DNA from: Rutidosis leptorrhynchoides
Lineage: Eukaryota; Streptophyta; Magnoliopsida; Asterales; Asteraceae
Assembly: GCF_046630445.1 (NCBI RefSeq)
Contig: NC_092338.1
Location: 339,411,001 to 339,475,000, forward strand
Direction of reading: 5' to 3'
DNA: 64,000 bases
How positions within the stretch are numbered: position 1 is the first letter of the stretch; each line of letters starts with the position of its first letter. Below are positions 11,660 through 22,400 of this stretch, in pieces. Made by a program: the position numbers and the translations under genes. Under the pieces are notes generated by a model. The model ran no database searches and was not told the origin of the DNA. It saw nothing but the letters and a program-made list of their open reading frames with translations.

Positions 11660-13621
11660 TGATGTCGTGCGAGGTGTATATAAAATAGTTATTATTTTAC
11701 TAGGAAAAACTATTAAATACGATACAATTTTACACAAGATATTTATTTATTTATAGAATGGATATACTTAAACCTTGCTACAACACTTATAGGCAGTGTA
11801 CCTAATCGTACAGTAGTGTAGTTTTTAGTAAGTCCGGTTCGTTCCACAGGGAAATCTTTGAACAAAGCTCAACGCTATATTAGTTTACTTTTATAAAAAT
11901 ACAAATATATATATAAGTAATATTATTGTTATAAAGGGGGGTTTTTACCGTTTAATGACCGGTTTGTCGATTTTAAAACTTTAGTCGCAGTTAAAACCTA
12001 ATGTAAAATATAAATACAAGACTAAAATTAAAGCGTAAAGTAAATAACAATAATGAAATTGCGAATAATAAACTTGCGATAATTAAAAAGTACGATAATT
12101 AAAAGTGCAATTAAATAACAATAAATAAAAGTGCGATAATTAGAAGTGCAATTAAATATAAAATAAAGGAAATTAAATATGAAATAAAAGAATTATGCTT
12201 ATTTAAACTTCCGTAATCATGATGTTTGACGTGTTGATTTTAGTTTTATGCCCATGGGTTAATTGTCCTTTGTCCTGGATTATTCAATATGTCCGTCTGG
12301 TTTTTGTCCATAACAGTCCATCAGTCATAAATATAAATTGCAAGTGTCCTTGTCAAATTATTATTATACCCGAAGTTAAATATTCCAACTAATTGGGGAT
12401 TCGAATTGTAACAAGGTTTTAATACTTTGTTTAATGAATACACCAGGTTATCGACTGCGTGTAAACCAAGGTTTTACCACTTTGTTAACAATTACACCAA
12501 TTACCCTTGAATGTAATTTCACCCCTGTTTTAATTATTCTAGTGGCTATTAATCCATTCCCGTGTCCGGTTAAATGAACGATTATTCGTACAAATAAATA
12601 CCCCGCCCATCGTGTCCGATCGAGTGTATATGGTAATTTATAGGGACGCCCAATTGTAAATCTTTATATTAACATTAACAAACTTTCATTTAGTTAAACA
12701 AATATAAAGCCCATTAATAGCCCATAGTCTAGTTTCCACAAGTGTCGTTCTTTTGTCCAAACCCCAATTATGGTACAAAGCCCAATTACCCAATTTTAGT
12801 AATTAGCCCAACATCATGATTACTTCGTTTTAAATAAGCATAATAATAACTTAGCTACGAGACATTAATGTAAAAAGGTTGAACATAACTTACAATGATT
12901 AAAAATAGCGTAGCGTTACACGGACAGAATTTCGACTTACACCCTTACAACATTCGCTAACATACCCTTATTATTAGAATTAAAATTAAAATTAAAATTA
13001 AAATATAAATTATATATATATATTACTCGTATGAATGAGAAGAAAAAAGATGATGATATTTGATCAGAATTCGGTTGGCTTTATAGCCAGAGTTGAAAAT
13101 TGGGGCTCCGCGACTCGCGGCAAAATGCCCTTACAACTCCGCGAGTCGCGGAGAGGTATTTACAGCTCACACCCTTGGAGTTTCTTGCTGCCGACGGTTT
13201 TTATTATATATATATAATATATATATAATTAATATAATTAATTATATATTATATTATATTTATATACATAGTTAACTTGTAATTTTTAGTCCGTTGCGTC
13301 GAGCGTTAAGAGTTGACTCTAGTCCCGGTTCCGGATTTTCGAACGTCCTCGCGTACAATTTAATATCTTGTACTTTGCGTTTTGAATCTTGTACTCTTGT
13401 GATTTCGAGACGTTTCTTATCAATAATTGGAACCTTTTTGATTGTCTTTTGTACTTTTGAGCTTTTTGGTCGTTTGCGTCTTCAATTCGTCGAATCTGTC
13501 TTTTGTCTTCACCTTTTATTATTTAAACGAATATCTCTTGTAAATAGAACAATTGCAACTAAAAGCTTGTCTTTCTTGAGGAATAATGCTATGAAATATA
13601 TGTTCGTTTTTAGCATTATCA
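11660..13621 (-). repeat. Athila copy 1, 3' LTR
   Basis: 1962 bp, beginning TGATAATGC (13621, minus strand) and ending GACATCA (11660). It contains the palindrome pair (13106-13153), a TATAAAG box (13085-13079) 536 bp from the LTR start, and a short (AT)n tract. The last 50 or so bases before the CA end differ from copy 2. The 60-114 codon ORFs inside it occur only because LTR sequence is conserved; I do not call them genes. Confidence 0.92.
13106..13153 (-). repeat. Palindrome pair in Athila copy 1 3' LTR
   Basis: Two copies of CCGCGA-N-TCGCGG (13106-13120 with central C and 13137-13153 with central G as read on plus) are separated by 16 bp. They are in opposite orientation, so they can also pair with each other as a 15-bp stem. 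They lie about 20 bp upstream of the TATAAAG box. Confidence 0.9.
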
Positions 13622-15705
13622 AATATTCCCACACTTGAGCGTTGCTTGTCCTCAAGCAATATCGTCTTGAAATACTAGAATCACTTCTTTATTCTTCACA
13701 CTTTGTACATCAGTGATTTCTATACGGCGGTATAAACAATGGTAGTAACGATATGGTTTACAGTCCCACATGACTATAAAAATTTAGATCCATTAAGGAA
13801 ATTGGATCTTTATGAAAACATTTGATCTTTTGAAATCTAGTTTTTTTTTTTTACCCTAGATAAGTTTTCCGGAATAACCCTTTACCGGTGTTTGCAAAAT
13901 ATTTTTGTGGGTTTGGTGGGTTTCAGATTTAAAAATTTTAGCTCAAAACTTGCGGTTTTGTGTCACCCACTTGCTAACCTTGTATTTGGAAAGCAACACG
14001 TCCAGTTTACTTGTCCCGTATATTACCTTTCGGTAAACTACCGTCCGGTTGTAAAGGAAAGCGTTGAACAAGCAACTGTTAAGGCAATGTCCCGTGACAT
14101 GCTTTTGATTATGGTCTATAACGTGTCGGACGCAATTACTATCCTTGGTAGGAGCAATAGTAAAAGCTCACCCTTATAATTTTTCGGTCTGGCACAAGGT
14201 CCTGTCTTTGACCATGCTATGCAACCACCGTTCTTACGGTTGACACCCGATTTGGTTCAGGTGACCTAATGAATTCCAGGTGAATTCCTAGGATTTTACG
14301 TTCAATGGTAATGAACGCATTGAAAATAGGGTTTTCAGAAAACAAATCGGTTTATAATTTTGATCAAAATATTTTCTCGTTTAAGCTCGAGTTTAGATAT
14401 CATCGAATTCCATGAGTTTGTAATTCTCAATCTTTAAGGTCAATCTCTAGGATTGAGTAATATCAGTCTTAAAAGCTGATTTTTAATCTTTAAGGAGATT
14501 ATCCTTTCTGGGGATCTGATTCATTAGTCTTATCCAGCTAATTTGCATGGTGCCCCCCCATTGTACGAGATAAATCCTTCTCATGGTTAGGATAAATCTG
14601 ACCACTTGGCGACCCTGTTTAATGCTGAGGTCCGTGGATTTCCTGCTGATTTTAGTGATGACTTTTCTAGATTTTTCGTCAACCTACAGCTGGTCTGGAC
14701 GACAACTTCATGACCTAAATCAAGAAGCGCGTGTCTTTTTCGGAAGACTTTACTTCCTTTTTATGATGGAATTGATTCATCGTGTAGATCCATCTCTTCT
14801 TTTCTTTCATTGGGTAAAACAGTTTAGTTTAGTCCAAAGCAAAAGTATTTTCAGTTATTTGTTATAGATATATGTGACATATGTTTAAAATAACTTGGTA
14901 AATTTTCCCACACTTGGCTTTTTATTTTTCTTTTTATCGTCCTCTATTCCATTTTAAATGAATTTTAACATTTTAATTTGTTTCTCAATTTATGTCCTTT
15001 CCGAGGTAACAATAATTTCGGTGTTAAAACCTAGTTTTATCGTTCATAAATATGTATAAACATGATTTTGAATTCATTTAATTGAAAATTTTGAAAAATT
15101 TTACTAGAATTGGGTAGTCAGTATATAAGACCAGGGCTGTTCTTTATTATCAGAGAGCACTAGATTCTAATACAACTACTGCTTTACTAGTATTTTTAAT
15201 GGTAACCAAGTGTTTAATATAAAAATTTTAAAATCCGAAAGAATTTAATCCCTTCCCACACTTAAGATCTTGCAATGCCCTCATTTGCAAGAAATCAGTA
15301 ACAATTTAAATTATTGAGGGTGATTTGTGTGAAAATGATTAAATTTTTACCAAAGTTTCCAAATATATTGGCGTTTGTTTGCTGAATGATAAATGGTGCA
15401 CATCATTTGTTCATTCCGTCTTGTTGTTATTTCACATGTATTTTGCATCTTGTCGTCAAAATTAGTTGCTTTTGCTGAACTTAATGCCAGTCTTTGAAAA
15501 TGCGTTGTTTTACCCTGTTGTGTACATAAGATAAACTGCAAACATATATACATATTTTTGAAGTTTGGTATATTACCCCACATTCAAAAATTATTAAAAT
15601 CTAAGAATAAAAGTTAGATAATTATAAAAATGATTACAATATTAACAAAAATATTAAATGTATCAATAATTACAAATTACAAAATAATAAAAAATAATAA
15701 GTAAA
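13622..15705 (-). other. Athila copy 1 3' region between third ORF and 3' LTR
   Basis: About 2.1 kb without a convincing gene. It ends on the minus strand with the purine-rich CAAGTGTGGGAATATT before the LTR (polypurine-like tract, 13622-13640). A 78-codon ORF (15347-15583) is kept in both copies with two or so amino-acid changes and is listed separately for copy 2. Other ORFs (13892-14179, 14583-14867) lie on the opposite strand and have no recognisable product. Confidence 0.6.
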
Positions 15706-17058
15706 CTAAGGATGATATTGGTACCAATAGGGGTTCCACGCATAACCATAAGTGCTATAGAATGCTTCGGCAGGGTCATACGTAGGATATGGTGGCTGCA
15801 TCTCTATCGACCAAGGAGGGAAGACGGGTTTCGGTGTAGGAATATAGTTTCTACCTATATGTTGGCAATGCGCTATGATCTGGTTCTGATGAACTTGCCA
15901 ATCTTCAAATGCTCTCTGTCTAGCATTTTCGTATTCCTGAGAAGCTATAAACCTATGCATTTCTTGCATCTCATTCCCCCCTCCTACATTACCTTGTTCC
16001 TGGTTTCTCTCTACCTGTGGATGTCTACCATTGTATCGTACTGCGGCGTTATTTCGCCGCTTCAAAACTTTTGCACCATGGTATACATTTAAACCTATAG
16101 TGTCGCGGGGTTCCGGCTCTTCTACTAATAATCCCCCCCGACTTATATCCACACCGAGATATTCACCAATCAAAGTAATAAAAATACCACCTCCTATTAT
16201 GCTATGTGGACGCATCCCCCGAACCATAGCTGATAAATAATAACCCACAGAATATGGTATACTTACAGCGCTGTGTGGGTCTCGAATACACATATGGTAA
16301 AACAAATCTTGTTCATTTACCTTTTCTTTGTTTTTACCCCTTTGTGTAATCGAATTAGCTAAAAACCTATGTATTACTCTTAATTCGGCTCTATCTATAT
16401 CCAAATAAGAGTAGTTTCCTCCTTTGAAACGGTGATGGCTTGTCATTTGACTCCACACACCGTGTGTATCAAAATTCTCATCTATCTTTCTACCGTTTAG
16501 TATCAATCCTCTACAATCGGCAGACGCTAACTCCTCAGGCGTATATATACGTAAAGCCTGAGCCATGTCCAGTAAAGACATGTGGCGCATCGAACCGCCT
16601 AACAAAAATCTAATAAAAGAACGATCGGTTAAACTAGCTACCCGATCATTCAACTCTATACTACATAACAACTCTTCACACCATACTTTATATACAGGTC
16701 TGCGTATGGTGAATAAACATATCCAGTCATTAAAAGAAGAATTACCATACCTCTGTACCAGTAATTCCCTAATTGGCCCGGCCAATTCTACAGCTTCCAA
16801 GGGTCCCCATTCTATGACCCTCGGTACCTCAACAACCTTGGAATGAAGAGTATGCAAACCCCGTTGATATTTTGGATAATCTATCCAAAGTCTGTCAAAT
16901 CTCAGGTTCGGGTGCAACTGTTCCAAGTGCATGTCTGAAAAGGTCATGACTGGATGAGGTACATCCTGCTTGTAGTAGTTATCTACCTCCTGTTGTTCCA
17001 AGTTCTCAGCAGGAGCATGGCGGGCTTGGGATGAAGATTCACCCCTTTCATTCTGCAA
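15706..17058 (-). CDS. Athila third ORF, copy 1 (ATHILA ORF1-like protein at the env position)
   Basis: The frame encodes 450 residues and is uninterrupted. The middle resembles the plant retrotransposon domain called ATHILA ORF-1: a LLVQRYGNSSFNDW and RRPVYKVW segment near residues 105-130, FIRFLLGGSMRHMSLLDMA near 150-168, a NEQDLFYHMCIRD segment near 250 and a Gly-rich IIGGGIFITL near 290. The tail is Gln/Pro/Tyr-rich. I see no signal peptide or clear membrane anchor, so an envelope role is not supported. There is no ATG at the start: the frame opens directly at a splice-acceptor-like TTTTGCAG (AG 17053-17054), an in-frame TGA lies four codons upstream, and the first internal Met is residue 38. 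Expression from a spliced RNA is inferred. Confidence 0.8.
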   Translation of the reverse strand: MQNERGESSSQARHAPAENLEQQEVDNYYKQDVPHPVMTFSDMHLEQLHPNLRFDRLWIDYPKYQRGLHTLHSKVVEVPRVIEWGPLEAVELAGPIRELLVQRYGNSSFNDWICLFTIRRPVYKVWCEELLCSIELNDRVASLTDRSFIRFLLGGSMRHMSLLDMAQALRIYTPEELASADCRGLILNGRKIDENFDTHGVWSQMTSHHRFKGGNYSYLDIDRAELRVIHRFLANSITQRGKNKEKVNEQDLFYHMCIRDPHSAVSIPYSVGYYLSAMVRGMRPHSIIGGGIFITLIGEYLGVDISRGGLLVEEPEPRDTIGLNVYHGAKVLKRRNNAAVRYNGRHPQVERNQEQGNVGGGNEMQEMHRFIASQEYENARQRAFEDWQVHQNQIIAHCQHIGRNYIPTPKPVFPPWSIEMQPPYPTYDPAEAFYSTYGYAWNPYWYQYHP

Positions 17059-17932
17059 AACACATCAAACACAAATTTTGTGCATCCAAATATGCATTAG
17101 TGTCAGCAAAATCATCAATCAAAATAATTACAATGACATTATCAATTTATATCAAACTTAAGCTTATTTTCACATTTTTATCAAATCTACACTTTTTCAA
17201 ATAAGCATATACGAAAATTTTCGCCAAGTTCATAAGCATTCAACTCAAATAACATGTCAAAATAATCATTACTAGCAAATAAACAAGTCTCAAATGGCAT
17301 TATCTTTCAAAAATTAAGTTCATGAATTTTAGACTTGAAAAAGTCCACTTTAATTCTCAAAATCATGTTTAGGCTCAAAGTTTGGATCATTTAACTACCT
17401 AGACATGTTACACTACTCAATTTAGCAACAATTCATGACAAAAATCGGCCATAACCTGTTTATATCAAAAAGCCCCAAATTGCTCAAGAACACAAACCCT
17501 AGATTATTCAAAATTTGAAGTTTAAGGCTTCTAATCATGTTAAACAGCATCAATCTAGGTTATACAAGCATAATACATAAACAATTTAAGTCTAATTACA
17601 CTAAAAAGCATCAAAATCAAATTGGGAAAAAAATAGCTCAAGAACACTAAAATTCGAATTAAATGGTGTTTAGGTGTAGAAATTTACCGTTTTTCTTGAG
17701 TAGTTCTTAGATATCATCCTTCTCAACATGATTTTAGCAAAAAATTTGGTGATTAACGGTTAAAAATTGAGATTTTTGGAGGTGATTTTCGGGTTCTTTT
17801 TTCGCAGTATTTGGGTGTTTATGTGTGTGGGAGAGTGAACTGATCGTTCAGCTCTTTTATTTTTTTTTTCTGATTTTTGATCCCTCCGCGAGTCGCGGAG
17901 GTTTTGTACTTCAAACTCCGCGAGTCGCGGAG

Positions 17933-17969
<37 letters not shown>

Positions 17970-18882
17970 CTTTAACTTATAAAACAATTAAGAAATTAAT
18001 TTTAAAATTTTGTTTCCCTTGTTATTTAGGACGAGGTCGTTTCGGATCGATGTCCTAGTCCGTCCTTCGACAAAATTTTAAAATTTGTCTTTTTGTAGCG
18101 ATTGTTTTAAAAGCTAAGATTTTTGGGGTTTTTTTAATGTTTTTGGCATACTTTAAATCAACAAGATTAAAAATATTGATAATAAAAGTTCTCGTCCCTC
18201 CCTCGGGTAAAGCAATTTCGGTTCAAAGACCTAGTCTTCAACTTACGACGAATTTTAAAAATCATATTTTTAACTTAATGAGATAAAGTAAATTTTTGTT
18301 TTTAAATTCACACAACATAAATATAAAATTCAAAATTAATATTAAAAATTCACACCAAACTCAAAATTTAAAATGCATAAAATTAAAAATTAATATTTTA
18401 AAAATTCACACCAAACTTAATTTAAAAATTTATAAATTCATACCAAACTTATATTAATTTTTCAAATATTTACAATTTTAAATATATTATTTTTACAAAG
18501 TTTACAATATTAATTTAAGATTTAAATATTAAGATTAAAAATATAATAAAATTAAAAATCTTTTTGTCTTTTTATCCCACTTTAATCAATCAAATATTAT
18601 CAAAAATATGCGCCCCTCTTTTCGGTAAAGTAATTTCGGTTCCAAGACCTAATTTAACTCATGACGAATTTTTGAAATATTTTGGGTTGATTGATTAAAG
18701 ATATTTATACCTTAAGAATAAACGTTAAATTTCGCAGTGATGTAATAAATTGTTGAATGATATCAATAATTTCGGTCGCCAAACCTAATTTTATTTAATA
18801 TCAATTTAATACTTTTTAGCGAACAAATTAGCGTTTATTATCAAAAGGTTAAAAATAAAAACTAAAAACTGTACAGACATAC
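17053..18882 (-). other. Apparent intron between zinc-knuckle ORF and third ORF, copy 1
   Basis: Donor ACAG|GTATGT (GT at 18882-18881) lies 16 bases after the stop of the zinc-knuckle ORF; acceptor TTTTGCAG ends at 17053. The 1830-bp segment has no ORF of note and holds a palindrome pair (17883-17935) and a poly(A) run on the element strand. An ATG at 18924-18922, in the frame +1 to the zinc-knuckle ORF, is open through the donor and in phase with the third ORF after splicing. The layout is identical in copy 2. Confidence 0.55.
17883..17935 (-). repeat. Palindrome pair in Athila copy 1 intron region
   Basis: CCTCCGCGAGTCGCGGAGG (17883-17901) and an AAACTCCGCG-AGT-CGCGGAGTTT palindrome (17913-17935) lie 11 bp apart, next to a long homopolymer (17938-17963). 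Both have the same orientation, unlike the LTR pair. Confidence 0.9.
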
Positions 18883-18898
18883 CTGTGAAATAGATTTC

Positions 18899-19315
18899 TT
18901 AGTTATATGATCTATTATATTCATAAGATAGTCGGTTTAATTGGTTTTCCATGGCTGCATAGGCGTAACCTCGAGCATTCATTGTCTTTTCTTCTAAACA
19001 TATGAACGGTCCGTCTCTGCATAAAGTAACAAATTCGGTATTTGAATAGGCTTGATTATTTGAACATTTACCTCCATGTGACCATTTTCCGCATTTGTGA
19101 CATCGTTCTAGGTGTCGTGCTCTTCTTTTCGCTGCGGATTTTGATTTTCCTTTACCAAATTGTAACTTATTATCTTCGCATCTGGATCCTTTTCTAACTC
19201 CGTCCATTCTTTCTCTGATTACTGATACTAATTCACTCGGTAGTATGTCATTATTACGTTTAGTGATCAAAGCGTGTAGCATTAGACCATGGTTTAGTTC
19301 ACAGGCAGTCTTCAT
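18899..19315 (-). CDS. Athila zinc-knuckle accessory ORF, copy 1 (138 codons)
   Basis: A basic protein with a Lys/Arg cluster (residues 45-70), then C-H-K-C-G-K-W-S-H-G-G-K-C (about 72-84), a CX2CX4HX3C variant of the retroviral zinc knuckle, one residue short of the standard spacing. The tail is Tyr/Asn-rich. It lies 171 bp downstream of gag-pol and is preceded by a polypyrimidine run and AG (19328-19327) a few bases before its ATG, so it looks like its own exon. Copy 2 differs at only two residues. RNA or DNA binding is inferred from the knuckle. I do not recognise a named family. Gag already has its own knuckle, so this would be a second one. Confidence 0.75.
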   Translation of the reverse strand: MKTACELNHGLMLHALITKRNNDILPSELVSVIRERMDGVRKGSRCEDNKLQFGKGKSKSAAKRRARHLERCHKCGKWSHGGKCSNNQAYSNTEFVTLCRDGPFICLEEKTMNARGYAYAAMENQLNRLSYEYNRSYN

Positions 19316-19486
19316 TTCGTAAAAACCTAAAAAAATAAAAATTCAGAATGGGGGGAGAAGACTAGTTCTTTAGGGTCTGCTAGGGAAAGACCATTCGGGT
19401 TCCATTTTCGAAAACTACACGAAAACAGACAATCTAACTCTAACAGAAATACATATTATCCTTTAAAGACTTGATTCTCCCCACAC

Positions 19487-22400
19487 TTAGTTAGCTGTGG
19501 TGTCGAAATTGTGATTAACTTCGTTGTCGACTTCCATCGGACCATGTATGTAATGTTTAACTCTGTGACCATTAACTTTAAATTCAATCCCATTTGAATT
19601 TATCAATTCTATCGTTCCGTATGGGAAAACTCTTTTGACTATGAATGGTCCAGACCATCTTGATTTCAATTTTCCAGGAAATAGCTTGAATCGTGAATTG
19701 AAAAGAAGAACTCTGTCTCCTTCTTTGAATTCTTTTGAACTTCTGATTCTTTTATCATGCCATTTCTTCGTTCTTTCTTTATAGATTAACGAATTTTCAT
19801 ATGCTTCATGTCTTAATTCTTCTAATTCGTTTAGTTGACTTAATCGTAGACGTCCGGCTTCATGTAAATCAAGATTACATGTCTTCAAAGCCCAAAATGC
19901 TTTGTGTTCAATTTCTACTAGAAGATGACATGCTTTTCCATAAACAAGTCTAAAAGGTGTGGTTCCAATTGGAGTTTTGTAGGCTGTTCTAAAAGCCCAG
20001 AGTGCATCCTCCAATTTAATGGACCATTCCTTCGGATTTGATCCTACGGTTTTCTCTAGAATACGTTTTAAAGCTCGGTTGGTATTTTCAACTTGTCCAC
20101 TTGTTTGTGGATGATATGCGGTGGAGATTTTATGAGTTACTCCATATCTTTTAAGAACTTTCTCAAGTTGATTATTACAGAAATGAGTACCCCGATCACT
20201 TATTAAAGCTTTCGGTGTTCCAAACCTTGCAAAAAGACGTTTTAAAAAGTTGACTACAACTCGTGCATCGTTAGTTGGGAGAGCTTGTGCTTCCGCCCAT
20301 TTAGATACATAATCAATGGCTACGAGTATATATAGATTATTATGAGATTTTGGAAATGGACCCATAAAGTCAATACCCCAAATGTCAAATACTTCACATA
20401 CTTGGATGACATTTTGTGGCATTTCATCACGTTGACTTATTTTTCCGGCCCTTTGACATGCATCACAGGATTTGCAAAGAAGGTGTGCGTCTTTGTAAAT
20501 TGTAGGCCAATAGAATCCAGCTTCATAAACTTTTCTTGCTGTTAGTTGAGGCCCATAATGCCCTCCTGCTGGTCCTGTGTGACAATGGTTTAAAATTTTA
20601 CTAGCTTCATCTCCAAATACACATCGGCGTATTATTCCATCGGGACAACTTTTAAACAGATGTGGATCTTCCCAGAAATAGTGTTTTATATCACTGAAGA
20701 ATTTCTTTCGTCTTTGGTACGATAATCCTTTTTCAAGGAATCCACAAACTAAGTAGTTTGCATAGTCTGCAAACCATGGGATTTCTTTATAATCTATCTT
20801 CAATAGATATTCATCAGGAAAGTTGTCTTGTATGGCCGATTCATTCAGAACTTCTAATTCGGGATTTTCAAGACGAGAAAGATGATCAGCGGCGAGATTT
20901 TCTGCTCCCTTTTTATCTCGGATTTCAATATCAAACTCTTGTAAGAGTAAGATCCAACGGATTAATCTTGGTTTAGCATCTTGTTTTGAAAATAGGTATC
21001 TAAGAGCAGAATGGTCGGTATAGACCACCGTTTTTGCTAGAACGAGATATGATCGAAATTTGTCAAAAGCAAAGACAATAGCAAGGAGTTCTTTTTCAGT
21101 AGTTGTATAGTTCGTTTGTGCTCCTTGTAACGTCTTACTAGCATAATATATAGGTTGAAATCGTTTTTCAATCCTTTGTCCTAAAACGGCTCCCATTGCA
21201 AAATCACTTGCATCGCACATTAGTTCAAATGGTAGATTCCAATTTGGTGTTATCATGATCGGCGCATTAGTGAGTTTTTCTTTAAGAATATTAAAAGATT
21301 TGATACATTCATCTGAAAAGATGAATGGCGCATCCTTTTCTAGGAGTTTATTCATAGGAGTGGCAATTTTAGAAAAATCTTTTATGAAACGTCGGTAAAA
21401 ACCGGCATGCCCTAGAAAACTCCTAACTCCTCTAACATTGGTGGGATGTGGAAGTTTAGCAATTACATCTACTTTAGCTCTATCCACTTCAATTCCTTCT
21501 TTTTAAATTTTATGTCCAAGAACGATGCCTTCTTTAACCATGAAATGGCATTTCTCCCAATTAAGTACTAGATTTGATTTTTCGCATCTAATTAGCATTC
21601 GTTCCAGATTAACTAGACATGATTTAAATGTATCACCGAAGACTGAAAAGTCATCCATGAATACTTCCATGCATTCTTCTATCATGTCATGAAAAATCGC
21701 CATCATACACCTTTGAAAGGTTGCAGGGGCATTACAAAGTCCAAATGGCATGCGTTTGTAAGCAAACGTACCATAAGGGCACGTGAATGTGGTTTTCTCT
21801 TGATCTTCGGGTGCTATTGGAATTTGAAAATATCCGGAAAATCCATCTAGAAAACAATAGTAACTATTTCCGGCTAATCTTTCCAACATTTGATCTATGA
21901 AAGGTAAGGGAAAGTGATCTTTTCTGGTGGCGTCATTTAATTTTCTATAATCAATACATACACGCCATCCTGTTACAGTCCTAGTAGGAATAAGCTCATT
22001 TTTCTCATTTGTGATGACAGTCATGCCACCCTTCTTAGGCACGCATTGAACTGGGCTTACCCATGGACTATCAGAGATTGGATATATTAAACCTGCATCT
22101 AGCAGTTTAATAATCTCTTTCTTAACTACATCTTGCATATTAGGATTTAGTCTTCGTTGACGTTGCACATACGTTTTATGACCTTCTTCCATAAGGATTT
22201 TATGTGTGCAATACGAAGGACTTATTCCTTTAATATCATGAATCTTCCATGCAATGGCTGGTTTATGAGCTTTCAACACAGAAATGAGTTGTGATTTCTC
22301 ATTTTCAGTAAGAGAAGACGATATTATTACAGGTAATTCAGATTCACCATGTAAATAAGCGTATTCCAAATGGTTTGGAAGTGGCTTTAACTCTAATTTC

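Noticed and set aside
13035..13638. ORFs of 60, 60 and 114 codons repeated at 27879-28509, 42191-42562 and 57150-57494
   Set aside because: They recur only because they lie in the LTRs; they have no start context, family or constraint and run over the palindromes and the LTR boundary.
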